Positions 50,320-59,726 are shown, numbered from the stretch's first letter. The stretch: 64,000 nucleotides of DNA from CAVXNB01 sp963763085 (GCA_963763085.1 CAVXNB010000008.1:124001-188000); one strand, 5' to 3'. Translations and numbers: made by a program. The notes: generated by a model from the sequence alone, not told the origin.

Positions 50320-51852
50320 ATGGCGCCGACCGACGAAGTCGCGTGCGACACGACGACGGAGGCACCATTGGCGCCCTTCGACCGCAGAGTCTTGATCGTC
50401 GCCGCCACGGCGTTCGCCGTGATGATGGCGCTTTCCGGCCTCTACGGCTACGACCGCGACGAGCTGTATTTCCTCGATGCCGCACGACACCTCCAAGGCG
50501 GTTACGTCGACCAACCCCTCCTCGCGCCGTTGCTCGCTCGCGTGTCGTTGTCGCTCTTTGGCGTTTCGCTTCCCGGGCTTCGCATCTGGCCGTCAATGGC
50601 GCTGGCGGCAACGGTGGTCGTCGGCGGCCTCTTGGCGCGCGAATTCGGTGGCGGGCGCCGAGCACAGCTTCTCGCTGCGATCGGGAGCGCCACGATGCCG
50701 GTCGTCCTAGGTGCTGACCATCTCGAGGGTCCGACGTCGATCGACATTCTTGCCTGGGCGACGTTGTCACTCATCGTCGCCCGCATCGGACGTACCGGCA
50801 ATCTCCGCGGCTGGACGCTCGCCGGGCTCGTCCTCGGTGTCGGACTCGCGAACAAGCACAGCATCGGGTTCTTGGCGATAGCGGTCTTCCTGGGGGCCAT
50901 CTTGAGCGGCGGATGGCGACTCGTGCTCAATCGCTGGTTGCTCATCGGTGCCCTCATCGCCGGCGCCTTCGCCGTGCCGGACCTCATCTGGCAGGCGCTT
51001 CACGGCTGGCCCACGATCGCCATGACGAGGAGCCTCAACGCCGAGAACGGTGGAGCAGGCAATATTCCCAACTGGATCATCGGTCAGCTGATCATGGTCA
51101 GCCTCGCATTGGTCTGGGTGTGGGTGGCAGGTATCGGCTACCTGTGGCGATCAGGGAGGCCCATGTGGCGCGCGCTCGTGTGGGCCTACGGGTTGCTCTT
51201 CGTGTTCTTCGCCGTCACGACGGGGGCGAAGATCTATTACCTCGGCGGGGCGTACGTCTATCTGCTCGCCGCCGGATCGGTGCGAATCGAGGGCTGGCTG
51301 GGGGCACGGCCTGCTCGATCAATGCGCCTTTACGGGTTGACCGCGCTCACTACCGTGCTGGCCCTTCCGATCGTGTTGCCGGTCCTTCCAGCCGCAGACA
51401 TCGGGTGGACATACAAGATCAATCAGGTGCCCGCCGAGTCCGTCGGCTGGCCCGAACTCGTCCATACCGTGTCGACGGTCTGGTACTCGTTACCTCCAGC
51501 ACAGCGAGCAAAGGCGGTCATCTTCACTTCCAACTACGGCGAGGCCGGCGCGATCAACGAGCTCGGACGAGGGCTCGGGCTCCCAACAGCGGTGAGCGGA
51601 CAGAACAACGAGTGGTTCTGGGGACCAGGCAACCCGATGGCAACAACGGTTGTCGCCGTAGCGCCGGGTCCGAAAGACGTGACCGGATATGGCGCATACC
51701 TCAGTCAGTTCTTCGGGCATGTGCGCGTTGCGGCAACGCTGTCGAACCATGCTGGGCTTCAGAACCAGGAGTCGGGCGGGCATGTCTATATCTGTACCGA
51801 TCCACGGCATCGGTGGGGAGCGATGTGGCCGGAGCTGCGGCACTACGACTGA
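50320..51852 (+). CDS. GT39-family membrane glycosyltransferase (ArnT/PMT-like)
   Basis: Polytopic protein of 510 residues with about 10-11 membrane helices. The first loop has the metal/lipid-phosphate-binding motif YGYDRDELYFLDAARHL, then GYVDQPLLAPLLARVSL, and helices such as LVLGVGLANKHSIGFLAIA. The extracytoplasmic C-terminal domain starts after VLPVLPAADIGW. It would move a sugar from a polyprenyl phosphate to protein or envelope glycan. ATG 50320 gives a short cytoplasmic N-terminus; earlier readings are not preceded by a ribosome site. Confidence 0.82.
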   Translation: MAPTDEVACDTTTEAPLAPFDRRVLIVAATAFAVMMALSGLYGYDRDELYFLDAARHLQGGYVDQPLLAPLLARVSLSLFGVSLPGLRIWPSMALAATVVVGGLLAREFGGGRRAQLLAAIGSATMPVVLGADHLEGPTSIDILAWATLSLIVARIGRTGNLRGWTLAGLVLGVGLANKHSIGFLAIAVFLGAILSGGWRLVLNRWLLIGALIAGAFAVPDLIWQALHGWPTIAMTRSLNAENGGAGNIPNWIIGQLIMVSLALVWVWVAGIGYLWRSGRPMWRALVWAYGLLFVFFAVTTGAKIYYLGGAYVYLLAAGSVRIEGWLGARPARSMRLYGLTALTTVLALPIVLPVLPAADIGWTYKINQVPAESVGWPELVHTVSTVWYSLPPAQRAKAVIFTSNYGEAGAINELGRGLGLPTAVSGQNNEWFWGPGNPMATTVVAVAPGPKDVTGYGAYLSQFFGHVRVAATLSNHAGLQNQESGGHVYICTDPRHRWGAMWPELRHYD

Positions 51853-52123
51853 GGACTTACTTCAACTCAGGGGGAAGCATCACCTGTCCAAGGTGAGGGC
51901 GGCGAGCCAGATCGCCAATTTTACCTCGCTGGCGAGGTTTGCAGATCTGACCAGGGCCCAAGATGGAGTCGTTCTGTTCGAGGAACTCGCTTGTGGGTCG
52001 CGAGCCATTAGCCTGCCCCTCACCCGGTTCAAAGGTCCGAAGAACAAGGTGATTGAAATTCCCATTGGCCAAGCACCCGCGATATCGACTTAGCTTGGAG
52101 GCGGAGGCCAGGAAGGAGGAAAA

Positions 52124-52567
52124 ATGACCGAATCGACGGCGGAGGTCTCGACCATCATCAACGCATCGCACGCCGAAGTATGGAGCGCCTTGACTGATCC
52201 TGAATTGATACCTCACTACTTCATGGGCGCAACGGTCGCCACTGACTGGAAGGTGGGAAGCCCGATCACCTTCGAGGGAGAGTGGAAGGGCAATCCCTAC
52301 CAGGACAAGGGCGAGATCCTCGTTGCCGAGCCCGGCGAGCAACTGCGCTTCTCTCATTGGAGCCCTATGTCAGCTACCGAGGACTCCCCGGAGAATTACC
52401 ACGTTGTGGACTTCACGCTCAGCGACGAGAGCGGGGCTACGAAGGTGACGCTTACCCAGTCAAATCTGCAAGGCGGTGTCACCGATGCTGACCGGGCAGC
52501 TCGAGCCGATTACGAGAAGAACTGGACAACCGTGCTCGAAGGGCTGAAGAACGTCGTCGAACGTTGA
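52124..52567 (+). CDS. SRPBCC/AHSA1-family ligand-binding protein
   Basis: Protein of 147 residues with a START/Bet v1-like fold: VSTIINASHAEVWSALTDPE, GSPITFEGEWKGNPYQDKGE, LRFSHWSP and NWTTVLEGLKNVVER at the C-terminal helix. Family members bind hydrophobic ligands or assist stress proteins. ATG 52124 follows AAGGAGGAAAA, a strong ribosome site. The 271 bp before it show no gene. Confidence 0.85.
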   Translation: MTESTAEVSTIINASHAEVWSALTDPELIPHYFMGATVATDWKVGSPITFEGEWKGNPYQDKGEILVAEPGEQLRFSHWSPMSATEDSPENYHVVDFTLSDESGATKVTLTQSNLQGGVTDADRAARADYEKNWTTVLEGLKNVVER

Positions 52568-52696
52568 CGTCGCACCGGCGACAGCCACCTAAACGCCAAC
52601 GTTCGGTTGATGTCGGTGTTATGGAACGACGGCGTGTAGCAGACCGCGACCAGCAGACCCTCCGGGCAGCGAAGCTCGAGAGAGGAGCAACAGTTG

Positions 52697-53143
52697 ATGG
52701 TACGGAATCCGGCACTGTCTGAGCTCGAGTCCTTCATCGGCGAATGGCGGATGGAGCTCCATCACGCAGCATTCCTTCCAGAGCCAGAATCTCGTGTGAG
52801 CGGCGCTTGCCGATTCGAATGGATCGAAGACGGGGCTGCCGTTGTCATGCGCCAGGGTGACGCAGGATCTCCAACGGCGAAGTGGATTTTCGGCCGCGAC
52901 GACGGCGAAGACCAGTTCCGAGTTCTCTATGCAGACGACCGCGGTGTCTCTCGCGTCTATTTCATGACTCTTGCCGATGGGCAATGGCGGATGTGGCGCG
53001 ATCATTCGGGGTTCTCCCAACGCTTCCGCGCGGATGTCGCCGAGGGAGGAGGCAACATGAGCGGTATCTGGGAGAAATCGCTCGACGGTGGTAGCACGTG
53101 GGAGCACGACTTCAATGTCGACTACAGCCGAGTGGATTCCTGA
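52697..53143 (+). CDS. Conserved hypothetical protein (lipocalin-like, DUF1579 style)
   Basis: Protein of 148 residues with alternating beta-strands: LSELESFIGEWRMELHHAAF, CRFEWIEDGAAVVMRQGD, VLYADDRGVSRVYFMTLADG, WRMWRDHSGFSQRF, and an ending ISLDGGSTWEHDF-like stretch. It resembles small lipocalin-type proteins of unknown function (heme- or lipid-binding in related families). ATG 52697 follows GAGAGGAGC. Not recognisable further. Confidence 0.7.
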   Translation: MVRNPALSELESFIGEWRMELHHAAFLPEPESRVSGACRFEWIEDGAAVVMRQGDAGSPTAKWIFGRDDGEDQFRVLYADDRGVSRVYFMTLADGQWRMWRDHSGFSQRFRADVAEGGGNMSGIWEKSLDGGSTWEHDFNVDYSRVDS

Positions 53144-53278
53144 GGAAAGTCCGATGAGTTCGAACACGCCTTCCGGGCGCCATATCGGTGATCAAGCACA
53201 GCAATAACGATGCGATGCGCGAGACTCATCCTCGCCCTGCCAAGTACTTGGTGCGGCCACCAGCGATAAACCGCCTTT

Positions 53279-53651
53279 CTACGCTTTCGGCTTGCCTCGC
53301 TTGATCTCGGTGATGAGCTTGTCGATCGTGGCCTTCGCCGTCGCGGCGCGCTCGATGATCGCCTTCGCGAGCCGCCGACTTAGCGGTCGCGCTGGCTGCC
53401 TTTACTTCAGCCTTGATCTCATCGACCCAGGCTCGCGCGAATTTCTGATGGACGGCTTGCTTCGTGACGCCCATCGCCACGCCAATTTCGGCCCACGAGT
53501 GAGCTTGGAGCGCTGCTCGCACGGCATGGCGCTGCTGGGTGTCAATGATCTGCCTGACGGTGCCAATTGCCGAGAGCGCGTGGAGCGGGTCGTGCTCGAC
53601 CTCTTCGCCGAGTTGGCGATCAAGAGTGGTGCACGTATCTTGGAAGTCCAT
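53279..53651 (-). CDS. Small HTH regulator with Ala/Lys-rich tail (one frameshift)
   Basis: About 123 residues from ATG 53651. The helix-turn-helix is HSWAEIGVAMGVTKQAVHQKF, of the same kind as in the ClpX-zinc-finger protein at 40627. An extra base near 53375 breaks the frame; removing it gives a basic tail, AAAKAIIERAATAKATIDKL then ITEIKRGKPKA and a stop at 53279-53281, like a histone-type DNA-binding tail. Uncorrected, the frame runs to 53226 in a less plausible sequence. A leaderless promoter with TTGAC repeats precedes it. Confidence 0.7.
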
Positions 53652-53702
53652 GAGCGTCAATATACCTTGACGAGTCGAGATTGTCAAGATCGGTTGACGA
53701 GT
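53651..53702 (-). promoter_or_regulatory. Consensus leaderless promoter with TTGAC/GTCAA repeats
   Basis: On the minus strand: TTGACA (53687-53682), 17-nt spacer, TATATT (53664-53659), then 7 nt to ATG 53651, so the transcript should start at the start codon. The region has repeated TTGAC/GTCAA half-sites in both orientations, including TTGACGAG twice on the plus strand (53667-53674 and 53694-53701), a likely regulator-binding array that may also affect the divergent gene at 53784. Confidence 0.7.
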
Positions 53703-53783
53703 TATTTGGAGCGTGGTACTCCTAACTCAAATCGGCAAGAGTCAGGGCTGATCCTTGGAAGGCCGGCGAAAAGGAGAAACGAC

Positions 53784-54429
53784 ATGCAGCGCGTGAGGGT
53801 CCACAATTTCTCAGTCTCGCTCGACGGGTTCGGGACCGGCGACGGTCAAACCCTTGAAGCTCCGTTCGGGCACGCCGGAACCAGACTCCATGAATGGTTC
53901 TTCCCCACGCGGACGTTTCGCGAGATGTCCGGTGAGTCCGGTGGCAGCACCGGCGTCGATGATGCTTTCGCTAGCAACTGGGGTCCGGGCATTGGCGCGG
54001 AGATCATGGGACGCAACAAATTTTGGACCCCAGCGCGGCCAGTGGATCGACGAGCAGTGGAAGGGCTGGTGGGGTGACGACCCGCCCTTCCATACGCCGG
54101 TGTTTGTGCTTACACACCACCCCAGACCATCGATGGAGATGCAAGGTGGGACAACGTTCCACTTCATCGACGCCACCCCCGCTGAAGCCTTGCAAGTCGC
54201 TCGGGACGCTTCAGGCGGACTCGACGTACGCATCGGGGGAGGAGTTTCGACCATCCGCGAGTACCTCGCAGCCGACCTAATCGACTACCTACACATCCCG
54301 ATTGTGCCCGTAGTTCTCGGACGCGGCGAACGTCTCTGGGATGGGTTTGAAGAACTTGAGCAGCGCTTCAGTATGGAGTCGGTCGCCTCCCCGAGCGGTG
54401 TCGTCCATCTCACACTGACGCGTCTTTAA
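53784..54429 (+). CDS. RibD/dihydrofolate reductase-fold protein (one frameshift)
   Basis: About 214 residues when corrected. N-terminal RVRVHNFSVSLDGFGTGDGQ, then HEWFFPTRTFREM and GAEIMGRNKF; after the break, WGDDPPFHTPVFVLTHHPR, GGLDVRIGGGVSTIREYLAA and PIVPVVLGRGERLWDG. The break is at a run of four Ts (54020-54023) where three would keep the frame, a classic homopolymer indel. ATG 53784 follows AAAGGAGAA. NADPH-binding reductase fold; substrate unknown. Confidence 0.82.
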
Positions 54430-54573
54430 AAACAGTCTTAGCGTCTGAGTTGGGCGGATCAGGTTGCCAGCGACTGGGCGCACCGTCCCCGACCTTCGTG
54501 CTGTTCACGAACGGATTCGCCTCCGAACAGTCGCCGATCGTGCTCAACATGCGTACGCGCGAGGAGCGAAGCG

Positions 54574-55170
54574 CTAACGCGCCCCGCGCACCGAGTAGCG
54601 GTGCATTGTCACGCCCTGGTCGAATGAACGCTGTTCCAGGAGGTCGAGTTCGAGGGGTTGGTCGAGCGCGTCGAAGAGCGGGCGTCCGGCGCCGAGCACG
54701 ACCGGGTGCGTGAACAGCAGGAGCTCGTCTAGCAGGTGCGCCCGCAGCAGCTGCGTGGCGAGGGTCGCGCCGCCGATGCCGATGTCGCCGTCCGTCTCGC
54801 GCCGCAGCACGGCGAGCTGCTCGATCGCATCGTTGTCGCCGCCGATGATGCGCGTATTGTGCTCCGCCGTCGTGCGTGTGCGCGAGACGAGCACCTTGGG
54901 GATATCCGTCCAGATCTCGCCGAATTCGCGCAGGAAGCCGGGAAGCGACTGGTCCGTGCGAGCGTTCGGCCAGAAGGGATCCATCATCTCGTAGACGGTG
55001 CGGCCCTCGACCATCATCGACATCGCACGTGCGCGAGCGTTGAACTCGCGGTGCAGCGGCTCGCCGAGGCGAACCCAGCTGGGGCCCTCGATGTCGCCGT
55101 GTTCACCCGCCTCGCGCTCGATGAAGAGATCGAGCGAGACATTCATCCAGTACACGAACCGGCCGGCCAT
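54574..55170 (-). CDS. RibD/dihydrofolate reductase-fold protein
   Basis: Protein of 198 residues: VYWMNVSLDLFIEREAGEHG, MVEGRTVYEMMDPFWPNA, PKVLVSRTRTTAEHNTRI, GDIGIGGATLATQLLRAHL and FTHPVVLGAGRPLFDAL. Intact version of the same fold as the genes at 43691 and 53784, but distinct in sequence. ATG 55170 has AAGGAG at proper spacing. Converges on the frameshifted paralogue. Confidence 0.85.
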   Translation of the reverse strand: MAGRFVYWMNVSLDLFIEREAGEHGDIEGPSWVRLGEPLHREFNARARAMSMMVEGRTVYEMMDPFWPNARTDQSLPGFLREFGEIWTDIPKVLVSRTRTTAEHNTRIIGGDNDAIEQLAVLRRETDGDIGIGGATLATQLLRAHLLDELLLFTHPVVLGAGRPLFDALDQPLELDLLEQRSFDQGVTMHRYSVRGAR

Positions 55171-55495
55171 GAGCACTCCTTCCCGATCGCGTTCGGTGCA
55201 CGCCTTCTGATGCCGTGGCATCTGATCCCAACTCGCCGCACGTGTTCAATCGGATTAAGGCACGCGGGGAACAGACGACCCTCACTCAGTAACCTGACCG
55301 GGGTCAAGTGACGGGGTTCACGCACATAAGGTCACGGCAACAAGTCACCACACAATATCTTAAGCTCCTGACCTGGACTTTCGGTGGAGGTGATGAGACT
55401 ATGTTCGAACCCCGTCGGCCACCGCCCCGCTCCCGGCGGATTGGGGCGCCCGGGATCGAGAGATGCAGCCAGCGGCCGGCCGGGCAGGCGCACAA
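55171..55495. other. Intergenic region with recombinase-remnant repeat A
   Basis: No gene with a ribosome site seen. Positions 55383-55413 are a perfect 31-bp match to 59696-59726 in the same orientation. The plus strand reads FGGGDETMFEP there, as it does at 59696. A 19-bp string at 55420-55438 recurs at 56351-56369 and 59851-59869. Confidence 0.6.
55383..55438 (+). repeat. Direct repeat A (31-bp core plus 19-bp segment)
   Basis: The 31-bp core (55383-55413) is identical to 59696-59726, 4313 bp away. The adjoining 19 bp (55420-55438, CACCGCCCCGCTCCCGGCG) recur exactly at 56351-56369 and 59851-59869. They look like fragments of one coding sequence (…GGGDETMFEP…) whose best-preserved piece is at 59833-60038. 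Confidence 0.75.
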
Positions 55496-56332
55496 TCACA
55501 GCTTCGTCGCGATGACGAGTTCCGTGTCGCCGGGCCAGTCCCAGAAGAGACCTTCAGGCGAGCGCTCGGACAAGAGACCGCGTAGGTCCGCCTCGAAGTC
55601 GGCGAGACCGTCGCCGAACAACCGCGGCGCCGCCCATGACATTGAGAAGTAGTTCGCTACGACGGTATCAATGTCCCTGATCAGGTCCTGTCTTCCGGGG
55701 GCGTAGACGGTGCGCGAGCCTCGAAAACGAGTCTTCAGCAACGTGTCTTCGAACCTCGCCGGTTGGCCCTCGCGGAACGCTGCGAGGTACTGGCGGGTGG
55801 ACTCGCCGAGGTAGTCGATGACGAGCTCGCGCACCTCGTCATGCGGGATGCTCGGGTATGGCGGGCCTACAGGTCGCGGCCTCGGGCTGACCTCTGGGCT
55901 GACCTCGTGGGAGACTAGGACCAGCGAGCCCCCCGGCTCGAGCAAGTCGTAGACGACATCGGCCACCTGGTGCCGACGCACCCGGTGGAACGACTGAGCG
56001 AATGTGACCACGCGACATGGGGCGATGTCCAGCTGGGGGATGTCTTCTGCCGTTCCCTCGAGCCAACGCACGTTCTCGATGCGCGCGTCCGCGCAGCGCC
56101 GCCGGCCCGTCTCCAGCATGCCGACCTCAGGATCGAGCGCGACGACGCAATCGAACAAGCCGGCAAGCTCCAACTCAAGCACGCCGGGTCCGCATCCCAC
56201 GTCGAGGAGTTGTCCAGCGCCGTCTAGGGCGAGTTCGCGGGCCAGGGTGGTGGCCAGCTCGCGCGAGTAGGAGGGGCGACCGGTTGCGTAGTGCTCGGCC
56301 GTGCCCCGAAACGCCTGCGGGTCGAACTCCAT
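55496..56332 (-). CDS. Class I SAM-dependent methyltransferase
   Basis: Protein of 278 residues: ATGRPSYSRELATTLARELA, motif I GQLLDVGCGPGVLELELAG, VVALDPEVGMLETGRRR, RVVTFAQSFHRVRRHQVAD and LLEPGGSLVLVSHEV. UbiE/Tam-like small-molecule methyltransferase. ATG 56332 fits the common N-terminus (FDPQAFRGTAEHYA) of this group; readings further upstream run into the 19-bp repeat at 56351 and are not supported. Substrate unknown. Confidence 0.85.
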   Translation of the reverse strand: MEFDPQAFRGTAEHYATGRPSYSRELATTLARELALDGAGQLLDVGCGPGVLELELAGLFDCVVALDPEVGMLETGRRRCADARIENVRWLEGTAEDIPQLDIAPCRVVTFAQSFHRVRRHQVADVVYDLLEPGGSLVLVSHEVSPEVSPRPRPVGPPYPSIPHDEVRELVIDYLGESTRQYLAAFREGQPARFEDTLLKTRFRGSRTVYAPGRQDLIRDIDTVVANYFSMSWAAPRLFGDGLADFEADLRGLLSERSPEGLFWDWPGDTELVIATKL

Positions 56333-56411
56333 GTCTTGACTCTGGCACGTCACCGCCCCGCTCCCGGCGCTGGGGGACGGCCTATTGGGCAGACAGGTAC
56401 TCCGCCAGGTC

Positions 56412-56804
56412 CTAGCCCCGAGGTGCGAAGAACTCGAGTGCGATGTTGTCAGGGTCTCGAAAGGACAATGCCGAGTACCGGGGCGCGTCCACGATGCCAC
56501 CGTTGGGGATGCCGAGTTCGTCTAGATGGTTTTCCCATGCTCTCAACTCATCGCGGCTGGCACAGCCGAAAGCCAGATGATCGAGCCCCGGCCGGCGCTC
56601 GTTGAACGGCTCAGTGCTGCTCAAATCAGGGAACTGAGTTAGACCGACGAGTGTGCCGCCCGTAAGCCAAGCGACACGCTGGAAGGGACCTGTGTCCTCG
56701 TCAAGAATCGGGTCCGAGCCGAACAGGGCCTTGTACCAAGGAACACTCCGTTCGAGGCTCGTAACCGTTAGCGCCACGTGAGTAATCGCAGGGAACTCAG
56801 GCAA
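56412..56804 (-). CDS. VOC (glyoxalase-fold) protein
   Basis: Protein of about 131 residues: ITHVALTVTSLERSVPWYKA, LDEDTGPFQRVAWLTGGTLV, RRPGLDHLAFGCASRDELRA and YSALSFRDPDNIALEFFAP with the C-terminal metal Glu. TTG 56804 is chosen because it begins the conserved PEFPAITHVAL and GAGGTG lies about 12 nt upstream; a longer reading from ATG 56903 lacks family similarity. Glyoxalase-type lyase or dioxygenase; substrate unknown. Confidence 0.8.
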   Translation of the reverse strand: MPEFPAITHVALTVTSLERSVPWYKALFGSDPILDEDTGPFQRVAWLTGGTLVGLTQFPDLSSTEPFNERRPGLDHLAFGCASRDELRAWENHLDELGIPNGGIVDAPRYSALSFRDPDNIALEFFAPRG

Positions 56805-57261
56805 TTCTTGTCTGCACCTCGGGCAAGGAGCGAATGCCACGTCTTTAGCTGGCCGCTCTCTGGGAATAGAAACTACCTGACAGGACCAGTCCGCCGCGCT
56901 CATGGAGGCCCAGTTCCGGAACGGAGCTGGCGAGACGGTGTCGTCGTCAAGGTAGCTAAGAACACGACGGTGGCAGCGATGATTTTGAGACGGTCTCCGG
57001 TTTGACTGAGAGCGGGTACGCCGTGGGACCGAGCTGCTCAGGCGCCGACACCGAGGCACTTGGCTTGACCGCGCGGGATAGCGACCTGTGCTGAGGCCGC
57101 TCGACGAAACGAAGGTCAGGTACCGATAAGCCTCTGCGATCTTGGCCAGTGTCGCGCTCGTCCGGCGCACGACTCCGCGTCCGTTGCGGTTCGTTACCAG
57201 TATGTACTCCGCCAAAGACACCTTCCGCGTCATGTGACTGGCTAACCCGTCGCGTGGCTGT
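56805..57261. other. Gap between VOC and peptidase genes
   Basis: On the minus strand, ATG 57236 opens a frame whose first 43 residues look protein-like (KVSLAEYILVTNRNGRGVV and ATLAKIAEAYRYLTF), but the rest is not convincing and no ribosome site is seen. I do not recognise it; perhaps a gene fragment. Otherwise nothing. Confidence 0.4.
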
Positions 57262-59420
57262 ATGGCCCCGTGGCAGAGTGCTGGCGTGGTGATCGACGAC
57301 CTCCTCCAGCAGTTGGCCAGCACTAGGCGCTTCACGCTCGGCGTTCCGCGCGCGGTGACGGTCTCGCGGGATGGCGGACGGGTGCTGTTCCTCCGCACTA
57401 GGGGCGGTGAAGACCCGGGAACCTGCCTGTGGGGGCTGGACCTGGCCGACGGTGCGGGAGGGTGCGAGCGGCTTCTCGCCGATCCGGCGGCGCCGTGGAA
57501 CTCCGGTTCTGGCGATGTGCCCGAGGCGGAGCGCGTCCGGCGGGAGCGGGCACGCGAGACCTCGGACGGGATCGTTGCCTACTCGGCCGACGCGGACTGC
57601 CGGACGGTCGTGTTCGCGCTGGACGGGCGGCTGTGGGTTCTGCGCGTCGGCGACGACCTGGGCGCGCCGGCCGGCGTCGCGGAACCGGTGCCTGCCGCGG
57701 GCGCGGCGACGGACCCGCGGATCGACCCTGCGGGGCAGCGCGTGGCCTACGTCGCGGACGGCGCGCTGCACGTGACCGAGCTGGCCGACGCGACAGGCCG
57801 CCTGCTGGCAGCCCCGGAGCACGACGACGTTTCCTACGGCCTCGCGGAGCATGTCGCGGCCGAGTCCATGCTCAGGTTCCGCGGCTACTGGTGGGCGCCC
57901 GACGGCCAGCGGCTGTTGGCTGCGCGGGTCGACAATTCTCCCGTCCAGCGCTGGTGGATCGCAGACCCAGTTGATCCGGATCGGCCGCCGCGCCCGGTCA
58001 GATACCCGGCGGCCGGAACCGCCAACGCGGACGTCACCCTGCACGTGCTGCGGCTTGACGGCAGCAGGACCGAAGTCACATGGGACCGCGGTACATACGA
58101 GTACGTGACGGCTGTCGCGTGGGATTCCCTGGGGCCGCTGCTCAGCGTGCAGAGCCGGGACCAGCGGACCGTCATGGTGCTGGCGGTCGACGCCGTCACG
58201 GGACAGACAACGCTCCTGCACACTGAGCGCGACGACGCCTGGGTCGAGCTAGCGCCCGGCACCCCGGCGCGGACCAGTGCCGGGGACCTGGTCACCGTGT
58301 CCGACCGGGACAGCTCCCGGCGTCTCGTGGTCGGCGGAGCTGCCGTCACGCCGGACGGACTGCACATCGACTCGGTCAGCGGCACCGACGGCGAGAGCGT
58401 CTACTTCACCGCCACCGATGAACGCGAACCTACCGAGCGGCACCTGTGGCGATACGAACCGGGGCAGGGCATGTCGCGGTGCAGTGCGCACCCTGGCGTG
58501 CACGACGGCTCGGCGGCGGGCGGCACAGTCGTCGTGCTCTCGCACACCGAAGAGGGAGGCGGCGCCGCCGTCGCCTGGCGTGACGGGACCCGTACGGCCA
58601 TCGCCAGTCTCGAAGCCGAACCCGTGCTCAAGCCGCGGATCACGTGGCTGACTCTCGGCGCAAGAAAGCTGCGCGCTGCCCTGCTGCTGCCGTCGTGGCA
58701 CCGGCCGGGAACGCGGCTCCCCGTGCTGCTGAGCCCGTACGGTGGCCCGGCCATGCAGCGGGTGGTCCACGTGCGTGACGCAGCGTTCTGCGAGGACCAG
58801 TGGTTCGCCGAGCAAGGCTTCGCCGTCCTGGTCACGGACGGGCGCGGCACGCCGGGCCGCGGGCCGGAGTGGTCGAAGAGCGTGTTCGGCGATACCCTCT
58901 CCGCCCCGCTGGAGGATCAGGCGGACGCGCTCGACGCGATCTGTGCCCAGTTCCCCGACCTGGACCGGGGGCGGGTCGGGATCCGTGGCTGGTCCTACGG
59001 CGGGGCGCTCGCAGCCATCGCCGTGATCCGCCGCCCCGACGTATTCCCGCGGCCGTGTCCGGGGCCGCCCCCCATGATCAGCGGCTCTACGACACGCACT
59101 GGCGGGAGCGATTCCTCGGCCTGCCACAACAGAACCCGGAAGGATACGACCGGTCCTCCACCGTAACCGGGGCCGCCAGCCTAACCAGACCGCTGCTGCT
59201 GATCCACGGGATGGCCGACGACAATGTGGTGGTGGCGCACACGCTCCGGATGTCGGCGGCTCTGCTCGCGGCCGGCCGCCCCCACCAGGTTCTGCCGCTG
59301 TCCAGCACGACTCATCACACCCCGGCGGACGCGGATACCTTCAGCCAGCTGCTGCGGCACGAGCTCGCTTTCCTCGCCGAGGCGCTAAGCGTCGCCCGGG
59401 CTGACGCAGACTTACGATGA
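57262..59420 (+). CDS. Prolyl oligopeptidase family S9 peptidase (DPP-IV-like, one frameshift)
   Basis: About 719 residues when corrected. N-terminal beta-propeller (LDGRLWVLRVGDDL, DPRIDPAGQRVAYVADGALH, FRGYWWAPDGQRLLAARVD) and C-terminal alpha/beta-hydrolase domain with LPVLLSPYGGPAMQ, nucleophile GIRGWSYGGALA, Asp in IHGMADDNVV and His in LSSTTHHTPAD. One missing G near 59050, shortly after the Ser loop, moves Asp and His out of frame. No signal peptide, so cytoplasmic. Start: ATG 57262, or GTG 57286, where the conserved part begins. It lies inside the 31-bp direct repeats. Confidence 0.85.
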
Positions 59421-59695
59421 CAACGCGCCCTTACGGAGCAGCAGACGCGCCTTACTGAACGGGCAGCCGTGTGCACGGTCCGGGCTTGACGCCATAGCTT
59501 CAGGATATAAGCGTTGGTTGTTGCGGGACCTGACAACACACAGCATGGACCGGGCTCTTCGGGCTCTCCTGCCTGAGGCGAGGAGGCCACCTTGTCGCCC
59601 TTACCTATTTTGGACCGCGGGATGAACGCGGGATGATGACACCGGCACCGCCAATAGAAGTGAGGGAAATATCGCCGTTTACCTGGAATCTTTTG

Positions 59696-59726
59696 GTGGA
59701 GGTGATGAGACTATGTTCGAACCCCT
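59696..59726 (+). repeat. Direct repeat B (31 bp, identical to 55383-55413)
   Basis: Perfect 31-bp copy, same orientation as repeat A; similarity continues imperfectly about 20 bp to the left (ACCTGGA...TT). The segment between A and B carries methyltransferase, VOC and S9 peptidase genes. Could be a coding-sequence relic or an integration footprint. Confidence 0.75.

Noticed and set aside
55383..55413. tRNA-like string TGTTCGAACCC in the repeats (also at 59696 and 59833)
   Set aside because: It resembles a T-loop, but the flanking bases do not pair as a T-stem and no acceptor, D or anticodon arm can be drawn; the sequence reads better as coding remnant.
55308..55652. Plus-strand open frame covering repeat A as a gene
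   Set aside because: It overlaps the methyltransferase 3' end, lacks a ribosome site, and its only recognisable part is the shared remnant string.
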